From NCBI RefSeq assembly GCF_000473165.1, contig NZ_KI421504.1:4155656-4219655 (forward strand): a DNA stretch of 64,000 nucleotides, read 5' to 3'. The translations under genes and the position numbers were made by a program. This DNA comes from Leisingera aquimarina DSM 24565 (GTDB taxonomy: Bacteria > Pseudomonadota > Alphaproteobacteria > Rhodobacterales > Rhodobacteraceae). This document shows, piece after piece, positions 34,707-43,386 of this stretch. Within the stretch, counting starts at the first letter, position 1, and each line of letters begins with the position of its first letter. Under the pieces are notes generated by a model. The model was given only the letters and a program-made list of their open reading frames with translations, did not search any database and was not told the DNA's origin.

Positions 34707-35965
34707 TGCGCCCATACGTGACCTTCCACAAAACCGCCCAAGCCGCCGCCGCTTATATCTTCGACGATGGCGCGGAAATTATTGGCGGCACGATCCCGGT
34801 GCTGCCCCGGCGTCGGCTTAGTCAGTATCTCGAACATCTCGCGGCGGGTCATGACATCATTCATATGACGCTGTCCTTGCCCGAAGGCTTGCGCGCAAGC
34901 AGCGGCCAATGGACCCGGATTTTCCTGACGACGCTGCGCGAAACAGGTTTCCCGGAATTCGCAACCCCGTGGCTGGCCGCGCGTCACCCCGGCAAGAGTT
35001 GCGACCATGTCCATTCGGCCATCGCATCCCGGACCTTTTCAGGTTCGGGGGTCAGGCCCCGGGTGTCCCGAAAAAACACCGACCGGGTGCATGGGATGCT
35101 GGCACGGCATCTGGGCCTCGAAAAGCCTGTGTATTTCGACCCGAAGATTCCCGACCTGACCCCGCCAGTGCCGCTGCGGAACCTGACCACCGACCTCCGC
35201 CGCCAGTTACATACCGACCTCGACTCAGTGTTCCGGCACCTGCAGCCACGGTCCCTCCCCGAGCTCGACGCCGCCATGGGTCTTGCCCCCGGTGAGTTTC
35301 GGCGCACCCGGATCCTGAACACGCACAGGACCAAAAGCGATCTCTGGGTGAATGGTGCAGGCAGCGTGCTAGGCGGAAGTCTCGGTCCGGCTTGGGAACC
35401 GCGGCACCTGCGCAGCCGCCTCGAATTCGCCCGCAAATTGGACGAAGCACGGAGGTTTCTGGAAGCCGCTAGTTTTTTCAATGCCCTTAACCAATACAGA
35501 CCCGAATTCACGGAGTTCATAGATGACCACATCCGTACCGAAAACGCTTCACCTGCCCCAGGACCATCAGGTGCTTCTCGACCAATTGATCCGGAACGAG
35601 GAACACATCAGAGTGTTGCACCCACTGCTCGCGCTTCTGGAAACGCCCGAGCGGGACACCAAGACCCTGGCGCAAGGGCTTCTGTCAGCGCTTCTCCAGA
35701 TCTCCGAAGACCTGCGCCTTGGCCGTCAGCAGCAGGAAGCCGACCAGCAGCAGATGGCCGCCCTCGAACGAAAGCTCGACAGCGTGCTGACCATCCAGAA
35801 CCTGCCCCTGGAGTGAAGTTTGGCATCCTCTTGTGGCATGTCGTCGCCTGCATCGGCGCAAGTCGCGGTTCTTGGCAGATTGCCCGCCAGGACGGGAGAT
35901 TCCCGCTGCGCATCATGTTCGGCGATGGCAGCTTTGCTGCCGCCGGACCCCGCAGGGCTTCCTAA
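34706..35965 (+). CDS. Relaxase-like mobilisation protein (C-terminal end uncertain)
   Basis: A relaxase/mobilisation nuclease-like protein. An N-terminal Tyr occurs in MRPYVTFHK, and a histidine-rich metal site in ARHPGKSCDHVHS (about residues 92-104) resembles relaxase motif III (HxDxxHxH-like). Residues up to ~270 look protein-like. From about 35523 on, the translation becomes Pro/Arg/Ala-rich and overlaps another in-frame gene, so the true end is probably near 35530 or a frameshift has occurred. The coupling to a MobC-like gene supports the role. Annotated length is the open reading frame. Confidence 0.55.
   Translation: MRPYVTFHKTAQAAAAYIFDDGAEIIGGTIPVLPRRRLSQYLEHLAAGHDIIHMTLSLPEGLRASSGQWTRIFLTTLRETGFPEFATPWLAARHPGKSCDHVHSAIASRTFSGSGVRPRVSRKNTDRVHGMLARHLGLEKPVYFDPKIPDLTPPVPLRNLTTDLRRQLHTDLDSVFRHLQPRSLPELDAAMGLAPGEFRRTRILNTHRTKSDLWVNGAGSVLGGSLGPAWEPRHLRSRLEFARKLDEARRFLEAASFFNALNQYRPEFTEFIDDHIRTENASPAPGPSGASRPIDPERGTHQSVAPTARASGNARAGHQDPGARASVSASPDLRRPAPWPSAAGSRPAADGRPRTKARQRADHPEPAPGVKFGILLWHVVACIGASRGSWQIARQDGRFPLRIMFGDGSFAAAGPRRAS
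35523..35816 (+). CDS. Small coiled-coil protein of the mobilisation module
   Basis: 97-residue protein with heptad-like Leu spacing in LDQLIRNEEHIRVLHPLLALLE and QQQEADQQQMAALERKLDSVLTIQN. Its frame overlaps the relaxase ORF in a different register, and its composition is the more natural of the two there. No known family recognised. It may be a mobilisation accessory factor, by position only. Confidence 0.5.
   Translation: MTTSVPKTLHLPQDHQVLLDQLIRNEEHIRVLHPLLALLETPERDTKTLAQGLLSALLQISEDLRLGRQQQEADQQQMAALERKLDSVLTIQNLPLE
35817..35961. other. Intergenic region
   Basis: Short gap of about 145 nt after the mobilisation genes with no recognised feature. Confidence 0.3.
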
Positions 35966-36088
35966 TACTGCCTGATCTGATCCCGGCCCATCAGCGGTTC
36001 TCTGAAAGGGGTCTCATGGTATTCTGCCGCTACCGTGAACAGGGCGCGGGTCGCCTTCGATCCAGGCCCTGCCATAGGCCTTCAGCTA
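35962..36088 (-). pseudogene. Remnant of an NTF2/SnoaL-like protein
   Basis: Reverse-strand fragments AYGRAWIEGDP and ALFTVAAEYHETPFREPLMGRDQIRQY occur in different frames and are followed by TAG. They match the core pattern of SnoaL-like small proteins (A..GDP...f...A.Y.etPF.EP..GR..I..YW). It is too short and broken to be functional. Confidence 0.35.
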
Positions 36089-36185
36089 GTCTTCAACATC
36101 CTGTTCTCTCATGCCGGCCTCCAATTTTTTCAAGTGGCTGACGCAATACCCTTCACGCGCTGCAGCAGGCCGCCGGCCCGAAAAG
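36089..36185. other. Intergenic region
   Basis: No recognised feature. Confidence 0.3.
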
Positions 36186-36779
36186 TCAAGCGGCCAGCGA
36201 TTGCGTGACCTTGATCAGCTTTTCCTCATCGATGTCGTACATATAGCCGTAGATATTGGTGTGTTTGGGGGTTCCGGCGGAGTCCCGCATCAATTGGACA
36301 TCATGCTCAAGGGAGGCAATGTAGTCGCTGATGCAAATGCTTTCTGCCGGGTAAAGCTGTTCAATTTCGGCCTCATGTTCCTGCTTGTAGGCGTCAATGA
36401 TCCCCTCTTTGGTGAACGAAGTGGCGCCGCAATGGGTGTGGTGAACGATGACGATGTTCTCGATCCCGAACAGATGCTGCGCCACTGTGACGGACCGCAG
36501 GGCGTCATAGGCCCGGCCGCCGGCCACGCAAACCTCGAAGACATTTGTGGTCGAAGCGATCTTGTTGCCGCTGCCGTCGGTGACGATGTTCCCGGGGTGT
36601 GTTTGGCCGAACTCTTCGGCCACCAGCCGCGGCACTTGGGCGATGCGCGGGTCATAGCAATAGACGACCACGGTTTTCAGCGGCACCGCCTTGGCGAATT
36701 CCTTGCGCACCGCCGCTTCGTCAAAGCCGGGCTGCTTGGAAAAGGCATAAGCGTCGAAGTTCTGATGGTTGCCACACAT
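36186..36779 (-). CDS. Beta-class carbonic anhydrase-like protein
   Basis: 197-residue beta-carbonic-anhydrase family protein that would interconvert CO2 and bicarbonate. The zinc site is built from C-Y-D-P-R in VVVYCYDPRI (about residue 41) and the H-x2-C pair in VIVHHTHCGATS (about residues 113-116). GGRAYDAL is the usual loop. The AAGGAG 8 nt upstream of ATG supports the start. It is followed, on the same strand, by GST and PhzF genes. Confidence 0.8.
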   Translation of the reverse strand: MCGNHQNFDAYAFSKQPGFDEAAVRKEFAKAVPLKTVVVYCYDPRIAQVPRLVAEEFGQTHPGNIVTDGSGNKIASTTNVFEVCVAGGRAYDALRSVTVAQHLFGIENIVIVHHTHCGATSFTKEGIIDAYKQEHEAEIEQLYPAESICISDYIASLEHDVQLMRDSAGTPKHTNIYGYMYDIDEEKLIKVTQSLAA

Positions 36780-36799
36780 GTTGATCTCCTTTCATCAGG

Positions 36800-37408
36800 T
36801 CAGAAAATGGCTGCAAGCGCGCGCTGCACCGATGCGCGCTCCTGCGCCTCGCGGTACCAGCGCAGGGTGGCCGGCAAGTCCTTCAGGCGGCCGGCGCCCA
36901 GCAGGTGGATCATGGGAAAAGCGGCACAGTCAGCTGCACCGAAACGGCCGCCGCTTAGAAAGCTGCATGCGCCGAGTCGCTGCTCGATGCCAGCGAGCGC
37001 GCGCATTGCCCGCGCCTCGCCAAAGGCCAGTCCAGCGCTGCTACCCTCTTCGCGCTCCAGGCTGAGCCCGAAATTGACGGGTGCCACCAGGTCAGTCATC
37101 ACTAGGCTCAGGGCTTCGAGCGCGCGGGCGCGCTCCGCCCGGGCGGCTGGTATCAGCTGGCCGGACTTTTCGGCCAAATACTGGAGAATCGCCATGGACT
37201 GGCTCAGGGTAATCTTGCGGCCGCAAGGGCCTTCGTTGTCGATGATCAGCGGCACCTGTCCCATCTGGTTGAGCGCCAGGAACCCCGGCCTGTCCTGGTC
37301 CCGCTCGCGCAGATTCACAGGAACCGTCCGGTAGGGCAGCCCGGTTTCTTCCAGCGCGATCAGCACCCGGTAGGTGTTACCGGTGGTCCAGCCGTAGAGA
37401 TCAATCAC
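36800..37408 (-). CDS. Glutathione S-transferase
   Basis: 202-residue cytosolic GST. The N-terminal thioredoxin-like domain (MIDLYGWTTGNTYRVLIALEETGLPYRTV) includes MGQVPLII (cis-Pro) and LSQSMAILQYLAE. A helical C-terminal domain follows. Its start overlaps the PhzF gene's stop by 8 nt, so they share an operon. Substrate unknown. Confidence 0.88.
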   Translation of the reverse strand: MIDLYGWTTGNTYRVLIALEETGLPYRTVPVNLRERDQDRPGFLALNQMGQVPLIIDNEGPCGRKITLSQSMAILQYLAEKSGQLIPAARAERARALEALSLVMTDLVAPVNFGLSLEREEGSSAGLAFGEARAMRALAGIEQRLGACSFLSGGRFGAADCAAFPMIHLLGAGRLKDLPATLRWYREAQERASVQRALAAIF

Positions 37409-38441
37409 TTCCCCCTCCTGCGGTTGAGGCCCAGCTGCGGTCCAGACTGATCTGCATCTCCTTCATCACCGCGCCGTGGCCGCCTGCCATCAGGCCGGTG
37501 ATCCGGCCGGCGCTGAGGTCCAGCTCAACGGTGATTTCGCTTGGGGAAGCGGGCTCCATGAAGTGGCCCTGCTCAATCAGCAGCCTTGGCTTGCGCGCAC
37601 CCAGGTGGTCATAGAGCGCGCAGGCCAACGGGCCCGCTGCCATGCCGGTGGCCGATTCTTCGCTGATGCCGTAACGCGGCGCAAACATGCGAGCGGTGGC
37701 GTCAGCAGAGGTAGCACCGGGATCCGTCGTGAACACGTAAAAGCCGATCAGATCCAAGGCTTCGCTGATGGCCTCGAGCTGCGCAAAGTCGGGTTTCACC
37801 GCCTTGAGCGCGGCACCGTCTTTGACTGCAACCAGCACAAAACTGTTGCCGGTATTGGCCAGCTTGGGAGAGAAGCGCGGATCCAGATCCACTAGCGTCA
37901 GCCCCAGTGCGTTCAGCACATCCTGTTCCTGAACGCCCCGGTCCGCCCACTCAGACGGGTCTTCGTACCGCGGTGCCAGCTGCTCCATATAGGCGGCGCC
38001 ATCCCGGATGATAATCTTGCGCGGGCCGTCCACGGTCTCTTTCGAGGCCTCCCCCTCACTCACCCGTCCGAGCTCGGCAAGATAGCTGAAGGCGGCGATG
38101 GTTGCATGGCCGCAATGGGCAATGCGGCGAGTCGGGGTGAAGAAATCCAGTTTGAAGCCTTCGGTTTCGGAAAGAGACACAAAGGCGGTTTCGGACAGGC
38201 CGACTTTCTGCGCAATTTCAAGCATTTGGGCATCGCTCAGACCGTCCGCATCCAGCACAACGCCAGCAGGATTGCCACCAGTTGCGTACGGCCGGGCGGC
38301 CCCGCCTTCGCCAAGGCGCTTCAGGTCTTCGTCGCTCAACCCGTCGCGCCCGGCCTCCAGAAGCTCAGGGTCGCCATGATCCTTGAGGGTGACGAAACCG
38401 TTGACGATACGGGCGGTGACTGTGGCTTCAGTGCGGGTCAT
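37401..38441 (-). CDS. PhzF-family isomerase (first copy)
   Basis: 346-residue PhzF-superfamily protein (trans-2,3-dihydro-3-hydroxyanthranilate isomerase fold), longer than typical ~290. Key pieces are GGNPAGVVLDADGL, a catalytic-Glu region LSETAFV, FTPTRRIAHCGHATIAAFSYL and SATGMAAGPLA. Members often act as small-molecule isomerases or racemases. An upstream AAAAGGAA supports the ATG. It diverges from the LysR gene at 38525, which may control it. Confidence 0.88.
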   Translation of the reverse strand: MTRTEATVTARIVNGFVTLKDHGDPELLEAGRDGLSDEDLKRLGEGGAARPYATGGNPAGVVLDADGLSDAQMLEIAQKVGLSETAFVSLSETEGFKLDFFTPTRRIAHCGHATIAAFSYLAELGRVSEGEASKETVDGPRKIIIRDGAAYMEQLAPRYEDPSEWADRGVQEQDVLNALGLTLVDLDPRFSPKLANTGNSFVLVAVKDGAALKAVKPDFAQLEAISEALDLIGFYVFTTDPGATSADATARMFAPRYGISEESATGMAAGPLACALYDHLGARKPRLLIEQGHFMEPASPSEITVELDLSAGRITGLMAGGHGAVMKEMQISLDRSWASTAGGGSD

Positions 38442-38524
38442 GCTTTCGGTTCCTTTTCATGAATTGCCTTCAGCATGATCCATCCCTTGCCAGGAATACA
38501 TTGATATAACTATGATCCAGATTC

Positions 38525-39463
38525 ATGAAACAGATCGACACCCTTCTGCCCAAGCTGATCCAGAGCTCGCCCTTGCTGGAGGCAATAGCCGAGGAGCAGA
38601 ACTTCACCCGCGCCGCGGAGCGCCTCGGCATCGAGCAATCGGCGGTCAGCCACAGGATCAAGGCCCTGGAGGACGCGCTCGGGGTGCCGCTGTTTGACCG
38701 CACAACCCGCCGGATCATGCCGACTGAAGCCGGCCGTATCCTGTGTGACGCCGCGCAGCACAGCGGCAGCGCCTGGCGCGCTGCTCTCACCCGGCTGCAT
38801 GACCTCAAGACCAGCCGCAGCCTGCGCCTGTCGGTTTCTTCCTCGGTGGCGATGAAATGGGTTGTGCCCGCCCTGCAGCGCGCGCAGGACAGCGGGCTGG
38901 ATCTTCTGGTCGACGTGGATGACCGGCTGGTCGATCTGCACGCAGGCGAGGCCAAAGCCGCAATCCGCTATGGGTTGGGCCCTTATCCCGGGCTGCATTC
39001 CGAGCCTCTGCTGCAGGCGGTTCTGCTGCCAGTCAGCCGGCCCGGTTACCTGGGGCCGGTGCCTCTGCAGGACTATTGCCGCCAGCCCGGCGCCCGGCTT
39101 CTGGTGGATCGCTTCGGCGAAAGCGACGGCACCGGTTTCAGCTGGCAGGAGTATTTCGCCGGCCGCAGCTGGGATATTGAGTTCGAGCGCTCGGTCAACG
39201 CCTTTGCCCGCGCCGATCTTGCCATTCAGGCCGCCATCGGCGGCATGGGTATTGCGCTGGGGCGCAGCCTGCTGGTGGAAAATGATCTTGAGGCCGGATT
39301 CCTGGAAACTGTCGGCAAGCCGGTAAAATCCCGCGCCCGCTACTGGCTGGTCACCACGCCGGCCAATGCCGCCACCGACGGGTATCAGGCCCTGCGGCAG
39401 TGGATGCATGAGGAAATTTCAGTAATTCGCGCACAGCAATCAAAGATGTTCAGCATGGGCTGA
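38525..39463 (+). CDS. LysR-family transcriptional regulator
   Basis: 312-residue LysR protein. The helix-turn-helix is at residues ~18-60 (NFTRAAERLGIEQSAVSHRIKALEDALGVPLFDR), and the effector domain follows. It sits divergently from the PhzF/GST/carbonic anhydrase set with an 83-nt gap and in line with a second PhzF gene. A T-N11-A-type sequence (TTGATATAACTATGA) lies between. No strong ribosome-binding site is seen, so the start is by homology. Likely regulates both flanking sets. Confidence 0.85.
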   Translation: MKQIDTLLPKLIQSSPLLEAIAEEQNFTRAAERLGIEQSAVSHRIKALEDALGVPLFDRTTRRIMPTEAGRILCDAAQHSGSAWRAALTRLHDLKTSRSLRLSVSSSVAMKWVVPALQRAQDSGLDLLVDVDDRLVDLHAGEAKAAIRYGLGPYPGLHSEPLLQAVLLPVSRPGYLGPVPLQDYCRQPGARLLVDRFGESDGTGFSWQEYFAGRSWDIEFERSVNAFARADLAIQAAIGGMGIALGRSLLVENDLEAGFLETVGKPVKSRARYWLVTTPANAATDGYQALRQWMHEEISVIRAQQSKMFSMG

Positions 39464-39563
39464 TCTCCACATTCATGAGGCAGCCTCATGTACATATGGC
39501 TCACCCCGCGCCCTGTTTCTGAGCTAACCAGCAGGCAGATGCTCAATTCAGCGGGGGTGCGGC

Positions 39564-40430
39564 ATGCACTATGTCCTTTGCGATGCCTTCTCGGATGGCC
39601 CGTTCACCGGCAACAGCCTGGCAGTATTCCCCGACGCGCTGGCGCTGGACGGCCGGCAGATGCTGCAGCTGACCCGGGAGCTCAAGCACTTTGAATCCGC
39701 TTTCCTAACCGGGCAGGCACTCGCGGACGGAAGCCGGCCATTGCGTGTTTTCGACCTGGAAGAGGAGCTGCCGTTTGCTGGACACCCGCTGCTCGGTGCT
39801 GCGGCCGTGCTGCATGACCTTGAGCAACCCGCTGTAACGGCAAAGATTGCCTTTGCCTTAGGAGAACGCCGGGTGACTCTGCGTTCTGCCCGCCGCGCAG
39901 CTGGGTTTGACGTTTGGATGGATCAGGGAAAGCCTCTGTATTTGGCAGAGCTGAACGGCCCCGCCGCCCGACAACTTGCCAGCTGTTTCTCGCTGGCGCT
40001 TGAGGATCTTGCCCCGGGCCTGCCGCTGGAAGTCATCTCGACCGGGCTGCGTTATCTGGTGGTACCGGTCCGGCAGGGTTTGGACAGGGCGGCTATCCGC
40101 GTTCCCGAGCTAGAGCAGCGGCTTGCGGACGTAGGCGCTCAGTTTGCTTATCTGTACGACGTCCACCGGACCGAAGGGCGCCATTGGACCAACGACGGAC
40201 AGATCGAAGACATCGCAACCGGCAGCGCCGCAGGCGTCATCGGCGCTTATGCCCATAAGCACGGGCTGCTGAACGCGGCCAACACGTTGGAACTTAAGCA
40301 GGGGCAGTATGCAGGCCGCCCCAGCCGTATTTCTGTACAGGTCGTCAGTGGACCCGATGGGATCAGTGCTATCCATGTTGGTGGTCGGGTAACAATCCTG
40401 GGCACCGGCCGGTTCGGGGTGCTGCCATGA
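39564..40430 (+). CDS. PhzF-family isomerase (second copy)
   Basis: 288-residue PhzF-family protein of normal length. Motifs: GNSLAVFPDALAL, HFESAFL with the catalytic Glu, ELPFAGHPLLGAA and IATGSAAGVIGAY. It starts MHYVLCDAFSDGPFTGNS and is followed by an ornithine-cyclodeaminase-like gene with ATGA overlap. The pair suggests amino-acid or opine catabolism. Not closely similar to the first PhzF except in motifs. Confidence 0.88.
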   Translation: MHYVLCDAFSDGPFTGNSLAVFPDALALDGRQMLQLTRELKHFESAFLTGQALADGSRPLRVFDLEEELPFAGHPLLGAAAVLHDLEQPAVTAKIAFALGERRVTLRSARRAAGFDVWMDQGKPLYLAELNGPAARQLASCFSLALEDLAPGLPLEVISTGLRYLVVPVRQGLDRAAIRVPELEQRLADVGAQFAYLYDVHRTEGRHWTNDGQIEDIATGSAAGVIGAYAHKHGLLNAANTLELKQGQYAGRPSRISVQVVSGPDGISAIHVGGRVTILGTGRFGVLP

Positions 40431-41422
40431 CACCTGCCCTGCGCCATATCACCCGCGAAGAAATCTCCGCCCGGCTGTCCCACGCGGCCCTGCTATCTCC
40501 AGTGCGCCAGGCGATGATCGCCTACAGCGCAGGAAAGGCAACGTCGGCGGCTCAGGTGCTGTTCCCTGCGCCGGGCGCCGATGTGCATGTCAAAAGCGCG
40601 GCTCTGCCTGGCACCCCCATTTTCACCGTCAAGCTCGCGGGCTGGTCGGAAAGCCTGAAAGCAGACACCGGCAGCGGCCATAGCGGGCTGATTCTGGTCT
40701 GTGATTCCAAGAGCTGCCAACCGCTTGCATTGCTTCACGACGGCCATCTGATTTCCGACTACCGGACCGGCGCCGCCGGCGCTTTGGCCGCGCATAGCTG
40801 CCTGTCTGCCGGACCAGTGGATGCAGCGTTGCTGGGTGCCGGCACGCAGGCGCGCCATCAGATACAGGCACTTGCCCAATTGCGGGAGGTCCGAAGCCTC
40901 CGCATCTGGGCGCGCCGGCCTGGGGCGTCCAATTCGCTGGCGGCGGCTTTGCGGGCTGAGCTTCCGGGAAGCCGGGTTTCAACTGCAAGCAGCCCGTCCG
41001 GGGCAATGCGCGGAGCCAGGCTGGTGGTGTGCGCCACCGCCGCGTCAGACCCATTGTTTCAGGCCGCAGATGTGGAGCCCGGCCAGACAGTTATCAGCAT
41101 CGGCGCCGATGACGAAACAAAATGCGAGCTGCCCCCGCAGCTGCTCGCCAAGGCCGACAGGGTCTTTACCGACAGCCTCGGACAATCCCGCGCCTATGGC
41201 AATGCAGCCCGAGCCCTGTCTTCGGGCCTGCCGGAGGCAGAACTTGGGATGCAGGAATTGGGCTCTGTTTGGGCCAAGTATGACCGGCTGCGCAGCAGCG
41301 AAGGCCAAGTCATCGTCTGCAGCCTAACCGGGTTGGGCGTGCAGGACCTTGCTGCGGTTTCAACCTTATTCAACTGGGAAACACCCCGGACGAACTCCGC
41401 ACCCGCGCAAAAGACCGGATAA
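40427..41422 (+). CDS. Ornithine cyclodeaminase/mu-crystallin family protein
   Basis: 331-residue NAD(P)-binding enzyme of the OCD/mu-crystallin family. Rossmann motif VDAALLGAGTQARHQIQAL is near residue 130, and the catalytic-region DYRTGAAGALAAH lies upstream. Such enzymes act on ornithine, alanine or cyclic imino acids. It is translationally coupled to the preceding PhzF (ATGA). A strong terminator follows at 41422. Confidence 0.88.
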   Translation: MTPALRHITREEISARLSHAALLSPVRQAMIAYSAGKATSAAQVLFPAPGADVHVKSAALPGTPIFTVKLAGWSESLKADTGSGHSGLILVCDSKSCQPLALLHDGHLISDYRTGAAGALAAHSCLSAGPVDAALLGAGTQARHQIQALAQLREVRSLRIWARRPGASNSLAAALRAELPGSRVSTASSPSGAMRGARLVVCATAASDPLFQAADVEPGQTVISIGADDETKCELPPQLLAKADRVFTDSLGQSRAYGNAARALSSGLPEAELGMQELGSVWAKYDRLRSSEGQVIVCSLTGLGVQDLAAVSTLFNWETPRTNSAPAQKTG

Positions 41423-41476
41423 AGGCGGCGGCCTTAAGGAACCCGCCGCTGAGAGCGGGACCTGCCGCCGCCTTTT
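41421..41476 (+). terminator. Strong terminator after the PhzF-OCD pair
   Basis: A 12-bp outer stem (AAAGGCGGCGGC with GCCGCCGCCTTT) encloses an inner hairpin (CCCGC/GCGGG) and is followed by TTTT. A compound or terminator/antiterminator structure is possible. Confidence 0.75.
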
Positions 41477-41513
41477 CACAATGATCGATGTGAAAACCTA
41501 AGGAAACACGAAA

Positions 41514-41936
41514 ATGACCGACACTCTAGGCTGGAAAATCGAAGGCCATTCGTTCCGGGACGGCAGCCTGCTGGCAGATTGGGAAAAGATCTACCAGGAC
41601 AGCACCTGGCACTGGCAGTACGACACCCACGAGATGACCTTCGCCATCTACAAACACGATGGCCAGTACTGGAAACTGTATCATGCCCGCTTTGTGCAGC
41701 CCGGCGCCGATGAATATTCTTATGGCTTTGGCGGCCAGTCCTGCCGGATGGTGGAGGTGGAATACACGCGCCGTGCGCGCTCGACTCATTCTCGCATGCT
41801 GATGGAAAAGGGCGACCGCCAGTGGATCCGGACCTACGAGTACGATCCCGCGATAATGACCGTCATCACCGCCGGTGAGGAGAACGGAAAATACGGCGCG
41901 CCCTATACCGAAATCCGCAAAAAACAGTGGGCCTGA
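41514..41936 (+). CDS. Hypothetical protein
   Basis: 140-residue soluble protein of unknown family, Trp/Tyr-rich, starting MTDTLGWKIEGHSF. It ends 2 nt before the SDR gene, so likely co-transcribed. No motif recognised. Start ATG is preceded by AAGGAAA. A role tied to the SDR or the OCD pathway is possible by position only. Confidence 0.7.
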   Translation: MTDTLGWKIEGHSFRDGSLLADWEKIYQDSTWHWQYDTHEMTFAIYKHDGQYWKLYHARFVQPGADEYSYGFGGQSCRMVEVEYTRRARSTHSRMLMEKGDRQWIRTYEYDPAIMTVITAGEENGKYGAPYTEIRKKQWA

Positions 41937-41938
41937 CC

Positions 41939-42679
41939 ATGGCCGGGCCTCTTTGCATCATCACCGGCGTCGGCGACGCCACTGGCAGCGCCACCGTGCG
42001 CAAGTTCCTCTCGCAAGGCTACCGGGTTGCCATGATTGCCCGCAAAGCTGAGCGCTTGCAGGCGCTGGCAGACCAGCTCCCCGGCGCGCAGGCCTATGCC
42101 TGCGACATCTCCGACCTGCATGCCTTCGAAACCTGCCTGGCAAGGATCGAGGCGGACATGGGCGTGCCCCGGGTACTGGTGCATAATGCGGTGTCACACA
42201 GTTTTGGACGGTTCCGCGAGCTGGATCCGCTGGAGATCGAACGGAACTTCCGGGTCAACACTACTGCCTTGCTGGTCTTTGCCCGCTTCTTTGCGGACAA
42301 GATGGCCGCCAGCGGCGGCGGGGCAATCCTGGCCACTGGCAATACCGCGTCGCACCGCGGTGTGCCGAACTACGCATTGTTTGCCCCGACCAAGGCCGCG
42401 CAGCGCAATCTGTGCGAAGCACTGGCACGTGACCTGGGTCCGGAAGGTATCCATGTCTGCTACTTGTCGGTGGACGCCGCCATCGACGCGGCCTGGCTGG
42501 GCGCCAGCGACGCAGAGCGCCCCAGCTGGCTGGTGCCGCCCGCAGACTGGCCGCAAGCGCGGGAGGATTTCTTCGCCCACCCCGACGGCATCGCAGAGGA
42601 AATCTATCACCTCACCCACCAGCACCGGACCACCTGGTCCTTTGAGACCACAATCCGCCCCTTTGCGGAAAAGTGGTGA
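41939..42679 (+). CDS. SDR-family oxidoreductase with altered active site
   Basis: 246-residue short-chain dehydrogenase/reductase with the TGxxxxxG cofactor loop (TGVGDATGSAT) near residue 9. The NTASHRGVPNYALFAPTKAA segment holds the catalytic Ser-Tyr-Lys region; the YxxxK motif is replaced by FxxxK (FAPTK), as in a subset of SDRs. So a standard reductase mechanism is doubtful. Start at 41939 follows the upstream gene by 2 nt. A TetR gene follows. Confidence 0.85.
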   Translation: MAGPLCIITGVGDATGSATVRKFLSQGYRVAMIARKAERLQALADQLPGAQAYACDISDLHAFETCLARIEADMGVPRVLVHNAVSHSFGRFRELDPLEIERNFRVNTTALLVFARFFADKMAASGGGAILATGNTASHRGVPNYALFAPTKAAQRNLCEALARDLGPEGIHVCYLSVDAAIDAAWLGASDAERPSWLVPPADWPQAREDFFAHPDGIAEEIYHLTHQHRTTWSFETTIRPFAEKW

Positions 42680-42740
42680 TCCCCGCAGCCGCGGTGGGCG
42701 GCCTCAGCCTGCCGCGGCCTCAATCAACAGGAAGGGCCTC

Positions 42741-43364
42741 ATGGGAAGGCACAAGGAATTCGACCCGGACGATGCCGTGGAAGCTGCGCTCAAGGTGTTC
42801 TGGCGCAAAGGCTACCATGATGCCTCTCTGAAGGATCTGATCGCCGGCACCGGTGTCAACAACTACGGGCTTTATTCAGTCTTCGGCTCCAAACACGGTT
42901 TATACTTGGCCGCTATTGAGCACTACAACCGGGATGTAACCGGCCCGCTGGTCCGCAGCATCGCCCGGGCAGGCGCCAGCCCCGAAGGGCTGCGCGGCGC
43001 CTTGCAAGGAGCAAGAGAGCGGCTGACCCCAGGCGGCGAGCCGCTGGGCTGCTTCGTCTGCACCAGCATGGTCGAAATGTCCGGAACCGATGAGAAGGCT
43101 GCTGAACTGGCAGCCCGCAATCGCCGGATACTGTCGCAGGGATTTGCCAGGTTCTTGCAGCGGGCAGCGCCTGAGGACACGGAACCCGCGCGCCGCGCAA
43201 AGGCGGGGCTACTGGCCAATGGCATGTACACTCTCGGCCTGCTCATCCGGTCGCGCAGCCCGGAACCCCTCATCCTGGATCACCTCAGCGGCCTCTGCGC
43301 CCTGATCCGTCCCGCCGCACGCTGCCAGGCAGGCAGCAGCAGCAGCCTGCATCTTAATGATTGA
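42741..43364 (+). CDS. TetR/AcrR-family regulator
   Basis: 207-residue repressor. The N-terminal helix-turn-helix is AVEAALKVFWRKGYHDASLKDLIAGTGVNNYGLYSVFGSKHGLYLAAI (residues ~12-60), typical of the family; the C-terminal ligand domain contains the family's CFVCTSMVEMSG-like patch. AGGAAGGG lies 7 nt upstream. It precedes a DMT exporter, which it may control. Confidence 0.85.
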   Translation: MGRHKEFDPDDAVEAALKVFWRKGYHDASLKDLIAGTGVNNYGLYSVFGSKHGLYLAAIEHYNRDVTGPLVRSIARAGASPEGLRGALQGARERLTPGGEPLGCFVCTSMVEMSGTDEKAAELAARNRRILSQGFARFLQRAAPEDTEPARRAKAGLLANGMYTLGLLIRSRSPEPLILDHLSGLCALIRPAARCQAGSSSSLHLND

Positions 43365-43386
43365 TGTGTTTAAGGAAGAAACCACG

